Assembly: GCA_964036295.1 (NCBI GenBank)
Contig: OZ038466.1
Location: forward strand, 13,798,001-13,862,000
Origin: Plumapathes pennacea
Lineage: Eukaryota; Cnidaria; Anthozoa; Antipatharia; Myriopathidae
Reading direction: 5' to 3'
Length of the DNA stretch: 64,000 bases
Below the pieces are notes generated by a model. It ran no database searches. It was given only the letters and a program-made list of their open reading frames with translations, and was not told where the DNA came from. Positions 11,736 through 23,810 of this stretch are shown one piece after another. Numbering within the stretch: the stretch's first letter is position 1; every line of letters begins with the position of its first letter. Made by a program: the position numbers and the translations under genes.

Positions 11736-13263
11736 TCAGAACTGTTTGCCTCTCATGCGTGGAAGGTACTCTCTCAGATCTCTGTATGAGCCATTGATTA
11801 TGGCTTCTGTTTCTATTCCATTGAGAAAGTCTTCATCAATATCATAAACTTTGCCAATATCCATTTTTTTTACCTCTTCAACAAGTTTGTTATAAGTGAG
11901 GAGTTTAGGCACTCTGCAGCCTGGAATCACAGACATACTAGTTCTTCCCCTGTCCTTTGACTTCATTGAAAGAGCAAGTCGGACGCTTTGTTATTTACGT
12001 TTGCCCATGACACCACTGGAGTAGAAAGTTTGCAATACTCCTTTTGACATTATCTTCAGACTTTTCATAAACATTAATGTTTTTCTTATAACATTTGGAA
12101 ACTACAGATGTTGTTAACTTTTTGTTGCTTAAGACATAGTCTGCTAATGTTTCTACTCTACACCTTTTCTGAAGGGTGTCAAACATCCCATCAAAAGCAG
12201 GTGTTACATTTTTCTCAGTTGCTCCATGAATTTTTGCAATACATGACAATGTCTCATGCCTTCTCTTTGTTGCTGTTCTAAATGGCAAATTTGATTCACC
12301 ATTTACCAATGAGGTAGGTCTTCTTGACCTTGGTTCACACAACTGCACTGTTGGCTAGAAAGAAAAACAAAGTTCATATCTGTAAATGTTTAACAACATA
12401 AATTACTAAATCTGGTTAACAAATGCCAAATATTGCAATATTAATAGCAAAGGGTAGTGTTGTTATAACAAACATAATACTAAAATGAAAATGCAGGACC
12501 TGTAAGCATTGCAGGACCTGCTTGGAAAATATTTCTTAATACTGTCACTCACCAGTGTTCTCAATTCCATGTAATAAGGTAGTCGTTGTTTCCCTTGCTC
12601 TTGCAAGCTACATGGCATGTACAAAGGAAACAAATCAATGTATAGTAATTTAAATTCCTAATATGTTACACATACCAAATACTTAGTACTGCTGATGATG
12701 TAGCAATATTTAATAAACATGTAAATGCAATCTTTTATGTTATACAATTAAAAGTCGTGGAATTATTATTGTGTTTGACACTACATTCATGTCTTTAATA
12801 CACTTCCCTGTAATGTTGATCCAACAACATTGCCACAGAACCTGACAGTTAAAGAGAAGAAAGGAGGTTTGCATTATTCGGTGAACTTACATCACACAGG
12901 ATAATTTTTTACAGATTATGAATTATACCTATATGCCAAGTTGATAACAAATCAGTGTTGGGATAATACGTTGTAGCACATTTCATGAATTATAACCTGG
13001 TACACTACATAGAACAAGTTAAAATTAATCAATTACTGGTATTAATTTATAACATGTAAATTATGTACAGAACGATTATAAACACCAGCATATACTGTAC
13101 AGTAAGCATCCGTATAAAAGCTCACCCTTCCTTGTAGCCTCTCGATTTTTTTGTATTCGCTCTTTAGCTTCCGATTCTCTTGAAGAACTTGGTCCCTTGC
13201 CTCCGAACGAGCTTTCATGAACGCAGCGACATCGAAGCGACGCGTTTTGGTGCGTGGCATCAT
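11736..13263 (-). pseudogene. Multi-exon coiled-coil protein, degenerate, function unknown
   Basis: Minus-strand exon-like pieces: 13263-13126 (basic start, then a coiled coil ending in KKIERLQGR before donor GTGAGC); 12607-12553 (acceptor CATGTAG, donor GTGAGT); 12354 to about 12010 (acceptor TTTCTAG); then 11990-11736. The last part continues the protein only after a frame change near 12010 and an in-frame TAA (about 11990) in the segment GVMGKRK. It ends LLTYNKL...INGSYRDLREYLPR. Not all joins keep phase. The tail resembles a multicopy cnidarian protein I recall but cannot name, probably transposon-encoded. The intervening 12360-13040 is AT-rich intron-like DNA. Confidence 0.5.
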
Positions 13264-13744
13264 AGATCAGAGTCTGTAACTCGAGCAGAAAAACACAAAA
13301 ACCTGTTATGTTTGCCGTTCCCCTGTCGGTGCATCGAAAAGAAATCGAGAAAACAAAAATCATACTATTCTTACCGAGGTGTCCAAGTTTCTGCTCCCGC
13401 TAAATTCATTCCGATTGATGGCAATCCACAAAAACCTATCCGGGCAGAAAACCTGGGATTTTGAGTAAACAAAGAAGCCGCCATTTTTTCATGCGAAGCA
13501 GCCTCAAATTTGGCCTTCGCGTGGAAAAAAACCTACCCATGCTTGGTATCAAAATGAAGATGAAAACATCGTCTTTCCCGCGCAGATTTCAGACCACTCG
13601 CACAAACTATCCCAGCAACGCTATGGGCCTTTGGACGCGAGCCCCAAAGTCAACACCAGTCCCCCAATAAAATAGCCCGGCTATCGACACCATGTTTGGC
13701 GACAGACAATATGCCACAAATTTGACTCTCTTGACCCAGCGTGT
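13264..13744. other. 5' flank of the coiled-coil pseudogene, no gene recognised
   Basis: Upstream DNA of the minus-strand coiled-coil gene, with moderate GC content. It is open in some frames but has no recognisable motif. Confidence 0.3.
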
Positions 13745-14401
13745 AATAATTATTTCGTAACTGGTATTATTAGTAGAAAATAATGGTAATACTTAAAAAT
13801 TGAAAAACAACAGCAACAGTTACATGTTAGTTAGTTAAATAAAGTATACAATATATTATTTCAGAGAAGCGTCATAGGTTATGAATAAGATGTAATATCA
13901 TTTTAGTAATTAGTTTTATTATTGGAAAATATTTAATAATAGTTAGAAAAAAATTAGAATAGTTTCTTGGGTGGTTTAAACATTCTTAGCGCATAAAGGT
14001 GGCAAGTGGAGGGCAGTATGAAGTTGCTGGCTGTGTTGGGTCTGGCAAATTTTCTTGGATAACTTTTATTGTTGGTCTCGTAAGTCCCTGCTACCAACCT
14101 TCTATAGTTTATAAGTTCGAATGTACTCATTAGTCATACGTGCTACATTTTTAAAATTTAAAGAAAGTATATATTGTAATATTTTGTAAATGGGCCAGAT
14201 ATAATTAATAACAAGTAATATTTATTAAGTAACTGGTATTATTAGTAGAAAATAATGGTAATACTTAAAAAATAAGAAGCAACAGCAACAGTTACATGTT
14301 GGTAAGATAAATATACAATAAACTATTTCAGAGATGTGTCAGCTTATGGATAATATGTAACATCATTTTTGTAATTAGTTTTATTAGTGGAAAATAATTA
14401 A
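13745..14401 (+). repeat. Repeat family A, left part of an interrupted copy
   Basis: One full unit (AACTGGTATTATTAG at 13756 to CTACCAACC at 14100), then a second unit starting near 14235. The second unit stops at 14401 in GTGGAAAATAATTAA. It resumes at 32124 with TTAATAATAGTTTG, exactly as the uninterrupted units read (AAAATATTTAATAATAG). This marks the integration point of the 17.7-kb element. Confidence 0.85.
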
Positions 14402-14696
14402 GGTCTGGGTAAAGGCTGTTGAGTCAAAAATAAAGCAATCCTCAAACACTCTTCTTCCATTCGAATGTATGTAAAGAGAAGTATTACGATGTAGATCTTT
14501 CCACATTTGTTAGCATCGGCGGGAAATCAGCTGTATTCCTCGTTGCCAAGGACACTTTCGTCTCGTAATGTCAGCGGTTATTGTGGCCCTTGCCTGTTTA
14601 CGAGCGAGAAGTTCCCACTTTCCTCGATTCCATGTGAATGTGACATGCGTACTGATCGCACACTGCACCCGTGCCCCAAGGCGGGAAAATACAAAG

Positions 14697-15987
14697 ATGG
14701 TGGGAGGTAAGTGAAGTGTTGTTTTTGTTGTGATATATTCCATCTTTAAAGTTGCATGAAGTATAACAAGCTGTTTCTTTCCCTCAAAACACAGCTAAAG
14801 AACTATACCTGGCAAAATTCCAAGCCATTGTTTTAGAGAAAACGTAAGTACGGTACCCTACCGATACTCGTTATTTACAGTAAAACACACCGCAATACTT
14901 GAGTTCAGAATCTCACTGTACCTTGTTGAATCTTTGTAGAGGAGAAGAGGTCCCAAAAGCCCTGTCAACGCTGTTGACAGGGGCAAAAGATAAAGCAGAG
15001 GTAGGTGACTGTCGCGCATCTGACTCAGATGCACGACAGTTTATCTACCGAACTTTCTTCGGGTTTCTGTCGGTGAGTGTTCACATTTTCTGTTCTTCTG
15101 CTCGAGACAATATTCATGGCAGTGGATATAGCTTTTAACACTGTGATGTCTATGAAACGTGAACTGTGATTGCGAGCGAGCCAAGGTTTTATGGAATCTT
15201 TTAATTTATCGACGTCAAAAATATTGTCGCGGACATCTCTTGCTGCCAAAATAGTCCAAATTGCGACTGGCTCAGTGCTTTTGCATGCGCTATTACTTTC
15301 GCTAAGCGTATACATGTGCAGACCAGTGAATCTGTATAACTTGTATGTGAACGGTGGCGGAACGTAGTCAGACTGCTCAGGTGGTCATTTCTTGTTTCAC
15401 AATTCGGCTTGAAAATGAGAAGTTTTCACTAATTTGACGGAGCCCAAGTTCGCGATAAAGTTATCTTAAACTTTCACATGTGAAGATGTTAATTTTTAGA
15501 ACTAGAGAAATTCTGGTATTTCATCGATATCTATGTAGGAGTAAACTCTTAGACGATGCGACATTTCGACAGAAAGCTGACGCGAACAAACGGAAATGCG
15601 TCACGATAAAATGTCATGATAAATTTTACCAGTATGTTCTAGGCAAGAGCATTATGGGCTGCCGGTTCTAGGCTAATAGTACGAGTCTAACATACTGTCT
15701 AACTTCTTCTTTAGCGGGAGAGAGGAGTAAGACGGGGTGCATCCCTGATATACCCCCAGGAAGTTCTTGACGTCATCAGGGGAATCTACCCTGATGGCGT
15801 CAAGAACTATCCCCCAAAAGCGGGAAAGGTAGGGTTACTTTTTTGTCCACTTTGTGACATTACTTTCTTGTTGAAATTTGCATAAAGTTGTATGTCATAT
15901 ACTGAGTTATGTGCAACTTATTTTCAGAGGAAAAGGTTCCATGAGGTGTCCCTCCCAGAGTTAATCCGGGAGTACAAGAATGTTTGA
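14697..15987 (+). CDS. Small five-exon gene, 97-aa protein of unknown function
   Basis: Exons: 14697-14706 (MVG plus one base), 14795-14843, 14940-15000, 15715-15828, 15928-15987 (TGA). Every intron has a good GT donor (GTAAGT, GTAAGT, GTAGGT, GTAGGG) and an AG acceptor. All four joins keep phase, and the 294-nt total has no internal stop. The protein is short and charged: a helical N-terminus (KELYLAKFQAIVLEKTG), a middle QEVLDVIRGIYPDG and a basic then acidic C-terminus (PKAGKRKRFHE...REYKNV). I do not recognise the family. Its start is 295 bp inside the left TIR of the 17.7-kb element, as expected for an element-encoded gene. Unlike its neighbours it shows no damage. The first exon is so short that the true start could be elsewhere. 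Confidence 0.6.
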
Positions 15988-16797
15988 AATTCTGGTAAGT
16001 ATAAAGCCCTGCACAAATGGACCCAACAACACCCAACATTGTTGACAGTTGTTGGCAGTAGTGTGCAAATGATTCCAACAAGTCCTAACAATGTTGGGCA
16101 ATACGCTGGTAACAAAATGTATTCTGGAACAACTGATACCGAAGTGACATTTTTGCCATTTTTTGGTTAACAACATGGACACCATTGTATGTGGCTATTC
16201 CTGCTCAAATACAGCCAACAACGTTGGGCTTTGCTTCAGCGATCACGAAACAAAAGAAATGTTGGGACTTGTTGGCTCGAACCTAAAACTTGACTACCAT
16301 GGCCTACAAAAAGGGAAGTGTGAAATATTAATACCTGTCTCTTTTTTGTTTTGTTTTTCAGGCACAAAAAGATTAATAAAGAGCCCTTTAATACAATTTG
16401 GCTTGAGTGACCCACACCCTTATCCTACACAGTTTCAAAAATACAGTATCACTTGACAATGTTTCACAAGAAATCTTTGTATAACCTTCAAGCGTTCTAA
16501 CAGTGTTTGACGCTATATAGACTTTGTGTTGAGAGGACAATCTCTATGCGAAATTCTTTGATGGTTTGTGGCTCCGCACCTGGAAAACTGGTATCTACCA
16601 CCCTCTCTGACTGGTCCAGCAATCCTTACAACAGCATTCTCAGGGGCTGCTTGTGCAATAGGCAGTTGAGTGTCAGCAACCCTTGCTTTTCCTCTTTGTT
16701 CAATGAACTGCAATCTGTCATTCTCATCGATGACATCCTTTCTCCATATGTGTGCAAAATCTTCTGACAGGCACTGTACCTCTTTCTAAGCATTTAA

Positions 16798-17770
16798 GAG
16801 GCAGTCTCTGTAAAAACCACCCGGCGGATTTCGGGTCAAAAATGGATTTCGCTAATTTTCTCCCTACAAGTCAACATTACTATGGAACTCACAAAAGTGA
16901 AACCCTTTCGTCTGAATTATTTCCGTGACTTCCGAAATTGGACAAAATGACCTTGACCCCGTGTCAGCCGTTTTAGCGCCTGTTGAATTCTGAAAATCAG
17001 GCAAGTTCGATGAATCGCTTTGTCGAAAGTATAAGATCCCGAGCTGTAAAATTTAAATCATCAGGAAGTTTGGAGTCCTTGCTTTACACAGATGAGTTCA
17101 AAATCTCATTGCCTCTAATATCTGCCGAATACGAGACCGAATGTTTGACCTACCCAAGGCTTTGTTTCACCAGGACCACTTTTGACCATTTTGAAAATGG
17201 ATTTAGCAAAAAGTGGGAAACTTTATTCCGAAGCACTGCCCATCAAATTAAAGTTTAAGGTTCCATCTGTAACATTCTGCAGTAAAACCGTGTGGCATCG
17301 ATCTGCTTCACTGTGCGGTGAGCTTCTGAAGTCACTAACTTCCCACGTTTTGCCGTAAATTCGCCTGCTGGTCGAATGCCACATTTGGCGATGTTTATTG
17401 CTGTAAATTGTTCCTAGTCAGCTCCAAAATGTTTTAAACACCTGCTAAGGCCTGCAGAGTGGATATTTGATAGATTTTTGCGAGTTTTGAGCTAGCATCA
17501 GCGAGTGCGAACTTGCCCGGCCGACGTGTCAAAGGTCACGCACAATACAATTTGCCAGTCGCCGCTACAAATGGTGAAATTTAATAAACAAACACTCACT
17601 TGCAGAATATACATCCAGAAATATATCATTAGTGGTTTTGCTGCACCTGGTTTCAAAGAAACGTATACTCTCTCCACACTCTCGTTTACTGTGATTCTTG
17701 TTATGAATAATTTCTGTGTTTGTGTTGTGATTGACAAGGGAGTGCCAAACCCAATGAGACATGCCTATTT
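16798..17770 (+). repeat. Left inverted arm of the 8-kb element
   Basis: Starts GAGGCAGTCTCTG and ends near CATGCCTATTTT. It pairs with 23811-24785 over its full length. It contains short ORFs mirrored in the other arm, so these are not independent genes. Confidence 0.85.
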
Positions 17771-19285
17771 TTAGATCGAAAGAATAACATCAATTGAAAA
17801 ATTTCTTTTACCAAACACAGAGTATTGAAAATTGCGATGTAACTTTTCCGGATAATTATGAGTGCAATTTCAAACTGTTTTCTTTTGAGAAAAAAGGGCT
17901 CCTCTTGTGGTACTTCAAGGGGAATTACAGATGTTATCAAACTGTTGGATTGCAAGGCGGACGTAAGCAAACATCTGGCTTCGTATAATTTCTCAAATGA
18001 AGTGCTGACAGAGTACCAGCTGATCCTGGCCAGGGCTGGTCTGTTTGGTTTGACCGAGGCTCAAATCAGGTGTATGTGGGTTTGCGCGTGCCACCGGCAT
18101 AATCTTGGGAAGTTTTGGACACGATCAAGAACAACGTGTCAGTACCCTGGTCATAAAGCGCCAAAAGGCAGACTAAAAAGAGTGAGAAGTAGCAGCCACG
18201 TTGTCACTCTACAAATGGCAAAGGATGTATTCCGAATCCACGGAACCGTCCTCAAACTTGGATCTCGTAAGTCGCCAGTACATGTGTTTATAAATGAATG
18301 TGCGTAGTGTCCCCCATTCACAGCGCTGAAAAAAAAAACAAAAAAAACGGCACGGTAGTCTTGTTTACCAATGCAGAGATTGCCTTCCCAGGTAGTCACG
18401 GCACCCCTAAAATTTTGTGCACCAGCACATCAATAAAGTTTGGACTGCCACGCTTAGACGCGAAACTAAGAGGTGCAGTGCCCGCAAAAAGTCGGCACGA
18501 TGTTAACTTTTGGGATGCCGTGTATTTCTTACAAGCGAGTGTAAACGGTGTTCAAAATTGACCAGGAAGGAGTATATATATAATTATTGTTGTTGTCATA
18601 ATTACTACTACAATTGCTACTTTTACTGATTATTCAGATGCCACACCGTTGTGTTATTCGTTATGCGCATTGAACATTTGCCATTAGACAAACACGAAAG
18701 GGCCAGAAGTTAGTTTCGACGTCATCTTGAAAGTGCTGCGAACTTTTATGTTTACTGAAACTGTTTACTGCAACCTTTTCCAGCCATATGTAACAGCTGT
18801 TGCAAGAGCCACAAGACTGTGGTAGAAGAAGAGATTTGGTTGAAGGAGTCAGGAGTTGACATTGCGGATTCTCGCACCCGGTATGGTAAAAATAAAGACT
18901 GTTAGATTGCCATGCATGAAATAATATATAGCCTGGACCAGGTAACTGCCCCGTAAGATCCCGCACAAGCCGTGATTCAAAATGGTCGCTGCTTATTTTT
19001 AGACTACACAAGTCCCACAAATGCCTCAGAGTGATTCCGATTTCCTTGGACTTAACAGGACTTTTCCAACGCTGGGTCCCAACGTTAAACCAACCAGTTT
19101 GTTGCCGCAATTTCCAAGACAAATTAACATGGCAGAGCGCAAAGCTCTGTCAGTTCCGACACGAAAGAGCACATTGCGTGTTTGTTTGACAGCTGTCAAC
19201 TTATGAGCGAGTAATTGGTTTGTGGATTAAAACAGGACATTGAACGGCTTTTGTTCATTGTTATAAGCGAAAACATTTTTTAAAG

Positions 19286-19287
<2 letters not shown>

Positions 19288-19346
<59 letters not shown>
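19288..19346. repeat. (TA)n microsatellite
   Basis: An uninterrupted TA run within the long intron-like gap of the 8-kb element's gene. Confidence 0.95.
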
Positions 19347-19348
<2 letters not shown>

Positions 19349-19460
19349 TGCGTTCTACGTGTTGTAAACACTCGTCACCCTGAGAGCGGGCTGTGACGCT
19401 TGACACTATTCCGTAGCGGGAAACTGGTTCAAAAATAAATAAATAAATAAATTTAAAAAG

Positions 19461-19470
19461 TATATATATA

Positions 19471-19509
<39 letters not shown>
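19461..19509. repeat. (TA)n microsatellite, imperfect
   Basis: A second TA run with a few extra As, 115 bp after the first. Confidence 0.9.
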
Positions 19510-19512
<3 letters not shown>

Positions 19513-22500
19513 ACAGTCGAGTCCCAGCTGTCTGCTTCCCCTCGTCCTCTTGCGGTTTGAACGCTACAGTTTCCACCGGCCTTTTCAATCACAAAGTCGT
19601 ATAATAAATATCTAAATAGACATTTCTCTAGAGGCCACCCGTGATCTCGACAACAGAAAAAGGTTGCATGACGAGATTCCATGAATGATTTATAACAGAA
19701 GAGAGACCTTTCTTTACTAGAAAACGGAATAAAACGGACAGTTTTAACATAACCTTGCCCTAGCCGCTCGATTCAAAACCTCCAGATACAAATCCGCAAA
19801 ACATTACCATATATAAATATAATGCTTTCGACTTTTCACTTGTTGTCATTGTCAGAATAGGAGGATCTTTGTTTACATCTATTCCCCGTTAGCATAAATA
19901 ACATTTCAAGCTACAAACAAACGGGCGAAAGAACATGCCACAGTAATAACTGAAAACTTGAATGTTACACGTTGAATACTTTATACGAGAAAACTGATAA
20001 AATAACATTAAAACCTCGATTATTACCTTTAGAGATTATAGTATAGTTTTCGTTATTTTCAGTAACGTTACCGTTCACTATAATCGATAATTAACATGTA
20101 ATCTAATTTATCGTACTGAACAGTGACACTACTGAAACACAGAAGGAAACGGAAGCGTCGCAAAGTCCAGTCTCCATTGACGAGCGATCTATCTGTCACC
20201 AGTAAAGGGTGGACTCCAGGTGCGTGGCGGTACAGCAGAGCGGCTTGTTACTCATCAGACGAATCTCCCGAACCTTTACCACGAACTGATGACGCCGACA
20301 TCACGTTACAAGTGTTCAATGATACAATGAATAAATTGTCACAGCATGCTTCGTACCAGAAAACGGACGAGCTAACATTCAGGCTTAACACCACATGGAG
20401 TCAAGCATCGGAACAAGAGAAACAGCTATGCGTGGAAGAGACAACAGAAGCATGCCGAGTTATCTGTAGCATAATTGTCCCCAAAGATCCTGACAGGCTG
20501 TTCGACGCTATGCTGCGGCCACCCGCATCTGATGATAACATAAGCGCAAATTTGGTAGCTGTCATGACCGCACACAAAGTGGCACCAACCAAGCAACTGA
20601 AGACACAGATCCTCAGCATATATGCAAATCAATACTCCACAAACCAGCTGATCAAGATGCACGAGAAGTTCGAGAAGATAACAGAATGGCAAGTGAAGCA
20701 AGCTAGAAAACATGCACGGGCAGTTGGACCAGGAGCAAGCGTTGAAAAGTTGCCACGTCATCGCATTTCCTTGGATGTGACGAAGCTAAGTCATTTCCTT
20801 GAATTTACTGATCGCCCGTACTTCTTTCAAGATGTGGCATATGGCACGCGGACGCTCAAGTTAGAAGACGGCGAAAAGCTAACGATGCCTGATGTCATAC
20901 GCACTGTCACGCGATCCACAATAATTGCCCAGTATTTACAGTACTGCATTGATGAGGACTTTTCGCCCCTAAGCAGAGCGACTTTGTACCGAATATTGTG
21001 TGTGCGAGAGGCATCACAGCGTACAAGCCTAAAGGGTCTGGACAACACAGCAGCTGATGGTTCACAAGTGTTTGAGACAGCTATGAAAATTGTAGATGAA
21101 CTCCAGGAAGTGGGCGCTCTGAAGGAATGGGCCGATGAAACCTGACAGGAGCTACGTGATGCTAAGCGGTACCTCAAGACCACATACAGAGAGCATTGCA
21201 AGCTTTCACAAAGCCAGTGTGCTGATCACTGCAGAGACTATGCCCTCAGCGATCCAGCCAACGAAGAGCTGCAGGAGACCTGTAATCACCATCACAGCGA
21301 AATTTGCAACAGCTGTGAAATAGTCAAAGACGTCTTTGAAAACAATACGATGAGGATTCGTACATCAAACGGCTGTACCAAGGAGCGAGAAGGGGACCTA
21401 CTGCATGACCTGAAGCAAGCCAAAGAAGTTTTTTTTTGCATGGAAGGCACACATTCTTCGTTCAGCCAACCAAGAAGCCGCCAAGCAGCATGTGCTGGAC
21501 AACCTGGACGTCAAGTCAGTGCTCATACTTGTCGACTGGGCCATGAAGTTCTTGCAGATGAAATACCGAGAGAAGCAAACTGATTGGTTCGGAAAGCGTG
21601 GCCTAAGTTGGCACATTTCAAGTGTTGTTTCAAAGAGTAAAGCTGGTTTCATTGAAGTCGTGGCTTACGCCCACCTTTTCAACAGCTGTATCCAGGACTG
21701 GTTTGCTGTGGCAAGCATCATAGAGCACATACTGTCGTACATCAAGAAGGAGCAACCATCAGTTGAAAGAGTCTTCCTGCGCTCAGACGAAGCTGGATGC
21801 TATCACAACCACCAGTTAATTGCAGCTATGCAGGGGATTGGTGCGAGACATGGTGTTAAAGTGGAACGGTACGACTTCTCAGAGCCTCAGCAGGGAAAAG
21901 ACATGTGTGATCGCATTCTGTGTCCAATGAAAGCGGCGATCAAGCGTTACTACAACGAGGGCCATGACATCCAAACTGCCTCAGACATGCGAGGAGCCCT
22001 TTACGAACGACCAGTGAAAGGAACCACAGCTGCGGTGGCCCATGTTGACCAGAGCAGGAAAGAGATGGTGGTGAAGAAGATCCCAGGATTCAGCTCGTTC
22101 CACAACTATCAACTTGAAGACAACGGCATTCGAGTTAACAAAGCATTCCGCGTCGGCAAAGGGAAACTCATTCGGTATGAGAACATTGTAACCAATCCAC
22201 AAGGTCTGACATCACTCGTGATAGAAGATGACAAGGGCTTTTTCCAGCCATCATCTCGCAGACAGCTGGAACAAAACAGCCAGAGAAATGAAGTACTTGA
22301 TGAAACGTCTGATGTTGTACAGTACCAGTGTCCCGAAGTTGCATGCACGCAGTCATTCAGTCGATTGGAAGATTTGGAAGCTCATCAAGACGTTGGTGCC
22401 CACTCCATCAACTCTGGGGAAAGCATTTATGACACATTGAAGAGAGACTGGGTGAAGAAATTCTCCACAATTTCCATATCAGGAGAAAACCAGAACACTG

Positions 22501-23309
22501 CACTGGTAGCCAGATACGAGTCTACGCAAACCGTCAGTGAGCATTGCCCCATGGGCTGGGCATTACACAAGCCTCGACCGGCCCCAACTAGGTACTCGCC
22601 ACAGGTCAAACAATACCTGAAGAATTGTTTCGATATGGGAGAAAAAACCGGCCGCAAATCAGATCCCCTGCAAGTCGCAACCGATATGAGGAATGCCAGA
22701 ACCGAGAGTGGCGAAAGATTATTCAACAGAGGGGAATGGCTGAGTAAGTCACAGATTCAGAGTTTCTTTTCCCGGCTAGCAGCTGCTCGTCGAAAACGAA
22801 AGAATGGCGTTGAAGATGGCGAAAATGATGAAGAAATCGAGAGATGCAACGATGATGATTTGGCCTATGAACAAATGGAGAACGAACAAGAAATGTTGAA
22901 AAGCGTCGTCCAGGAACTTTCTCTCAAGCACCCCATTAAATATGGTTCTATCGATCTTTGCACCCATTACCGCAAGCATAAGCTGAAGAGCTTGAGCGTG
23001 AAAGTTCTGAAAGAGATGTGCTTACACTTTGACATTTCGTTCAAGTCAAGAGACAGAAAGGCCGATCTGATTAGAAAAATCGAACAGGAAGTTTCAACAT
23101 GTTCATGTTTCCGAGAGTGATCTATAACAGAAAACATACAAACATAAAAGTTGGTGATCGCGGTGATCGGTGAAAAAAAAAGACCGTGTAGTACATACGC
23201 ATGCCAAAGTTTAACTCAAGACCATAAACTGCGTACGAGAAACTTACTGTCATCAGCAAAATGCCCATAATTTTTTTTCTGCGTAATATACCCAGTTTTG
23301 TTTTTGGGT

Positions 23310-23720
23310 AAGACCTGGTTTATACGTCGCACAATCGTCGAAGTTAATTCACACGAATTTAATTCACATTAACTTCGTCGATTAGACGACGTAAATGTCG
23401 TTCCAATTCATACGACGAATTTAATGCAGACGAATTTAATTCCATGTGTGAATCCTCCATTCTCAGTGCTATCGACTAAAATAATTTGTGTAATATTTAT
23501 GCATTTCATTCAATCGATGCGTCGTTGCTGCGACGTCTAAATCGAACACGCATTTCAGACGTTGTATCCGTGTGGCCATGACGGATGTGTGTTGGACGAA
23601 TTTAATTCCTCGGACGAATACAATTCGATTTAGACGTCGCCGTAACATCGAATTTAATTGCTGGAATTAAATTCGTGTGAATTAAATTCGACGATTGTGC
23701 GTCGTATAAACCAGGCCTTA
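23310..23720. mobile_element. MITE with TIRs and ACGAATTTAATTC motif array
   Basis: The left end reads AAGACCTGGTTTATACG and the right end is its near-perfect complement (ATAAACCAGGCCTT). The interior holds many copies of GACGAATTTAATTC in both orientations. It lies between the transposase gene and the right arm of the 8-kb element, so it arrived after, or travels with, that element. No ORF. Confidence 0.75.
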
Positions 23721-23810
23721 GTGTGATCTCTCAAAAGTGCCAAGTAGAAAACGACAAAATTGGGGTCTAGCTGTTTTGTTGATGCAATTACATGATGTAA
23801 CTGCATTGTT

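Larger units (their letters stand above)
17858..23120 (+). pseudogene. Large DDE-like transposase candidate with C2H2 finger and SAP-like tail
   Basis: Exon 1 (17858-18266, donor GTAAGT) has a zinc-binding pattern CHRHNLGKFW...TCQYPGH. The main part runs from about 20143 to 23120. From 21492 on there is a likely RNase H-fold core: D in LILVDWAMKF (residue 15 of that segment), D in FLRSDEAGCYH (residue 99), and acidic candidates E131, D137 and D140 in FSEPQQGKDMCDR. Then follow a C2H2 finger (YQCPEVACTQ...H...H) and a C-terminal SAP-like helix pair (LSVKVLKEMC...RKADLIRKI). Breaks: TGA at 21143-21145, and a frame change at the T9 run at 21429-21437. The exon 1 to exon 2 join is not in phase, so an exon in 18267-20142 may be unseen. 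It belongs to a large metazoan family of uncharacterised proteins that I recall. The transposase role is inferred from its place between the arms. Confidence 0.65.

Noticed and set aside
16983-17258. ORF in the left arm of the 8-kb element, mirrored at 24325-24645
   Set aside because: Present only because the arms are copies. No domain and no ribosome-start context.
18298-18561. Plus-strand ORF after exon 1 of the 8-kb element's gene
   Set aside because: It begins past a good donor (GTAAGT at 18267), contains a low-complexity Lys run and matches nothing I know. Treated as intron.
19227-19682. Minus-strand ORF of 151 aa
   Set aside because: Largely Ile-Tyr repeats from the (TA)n runs.
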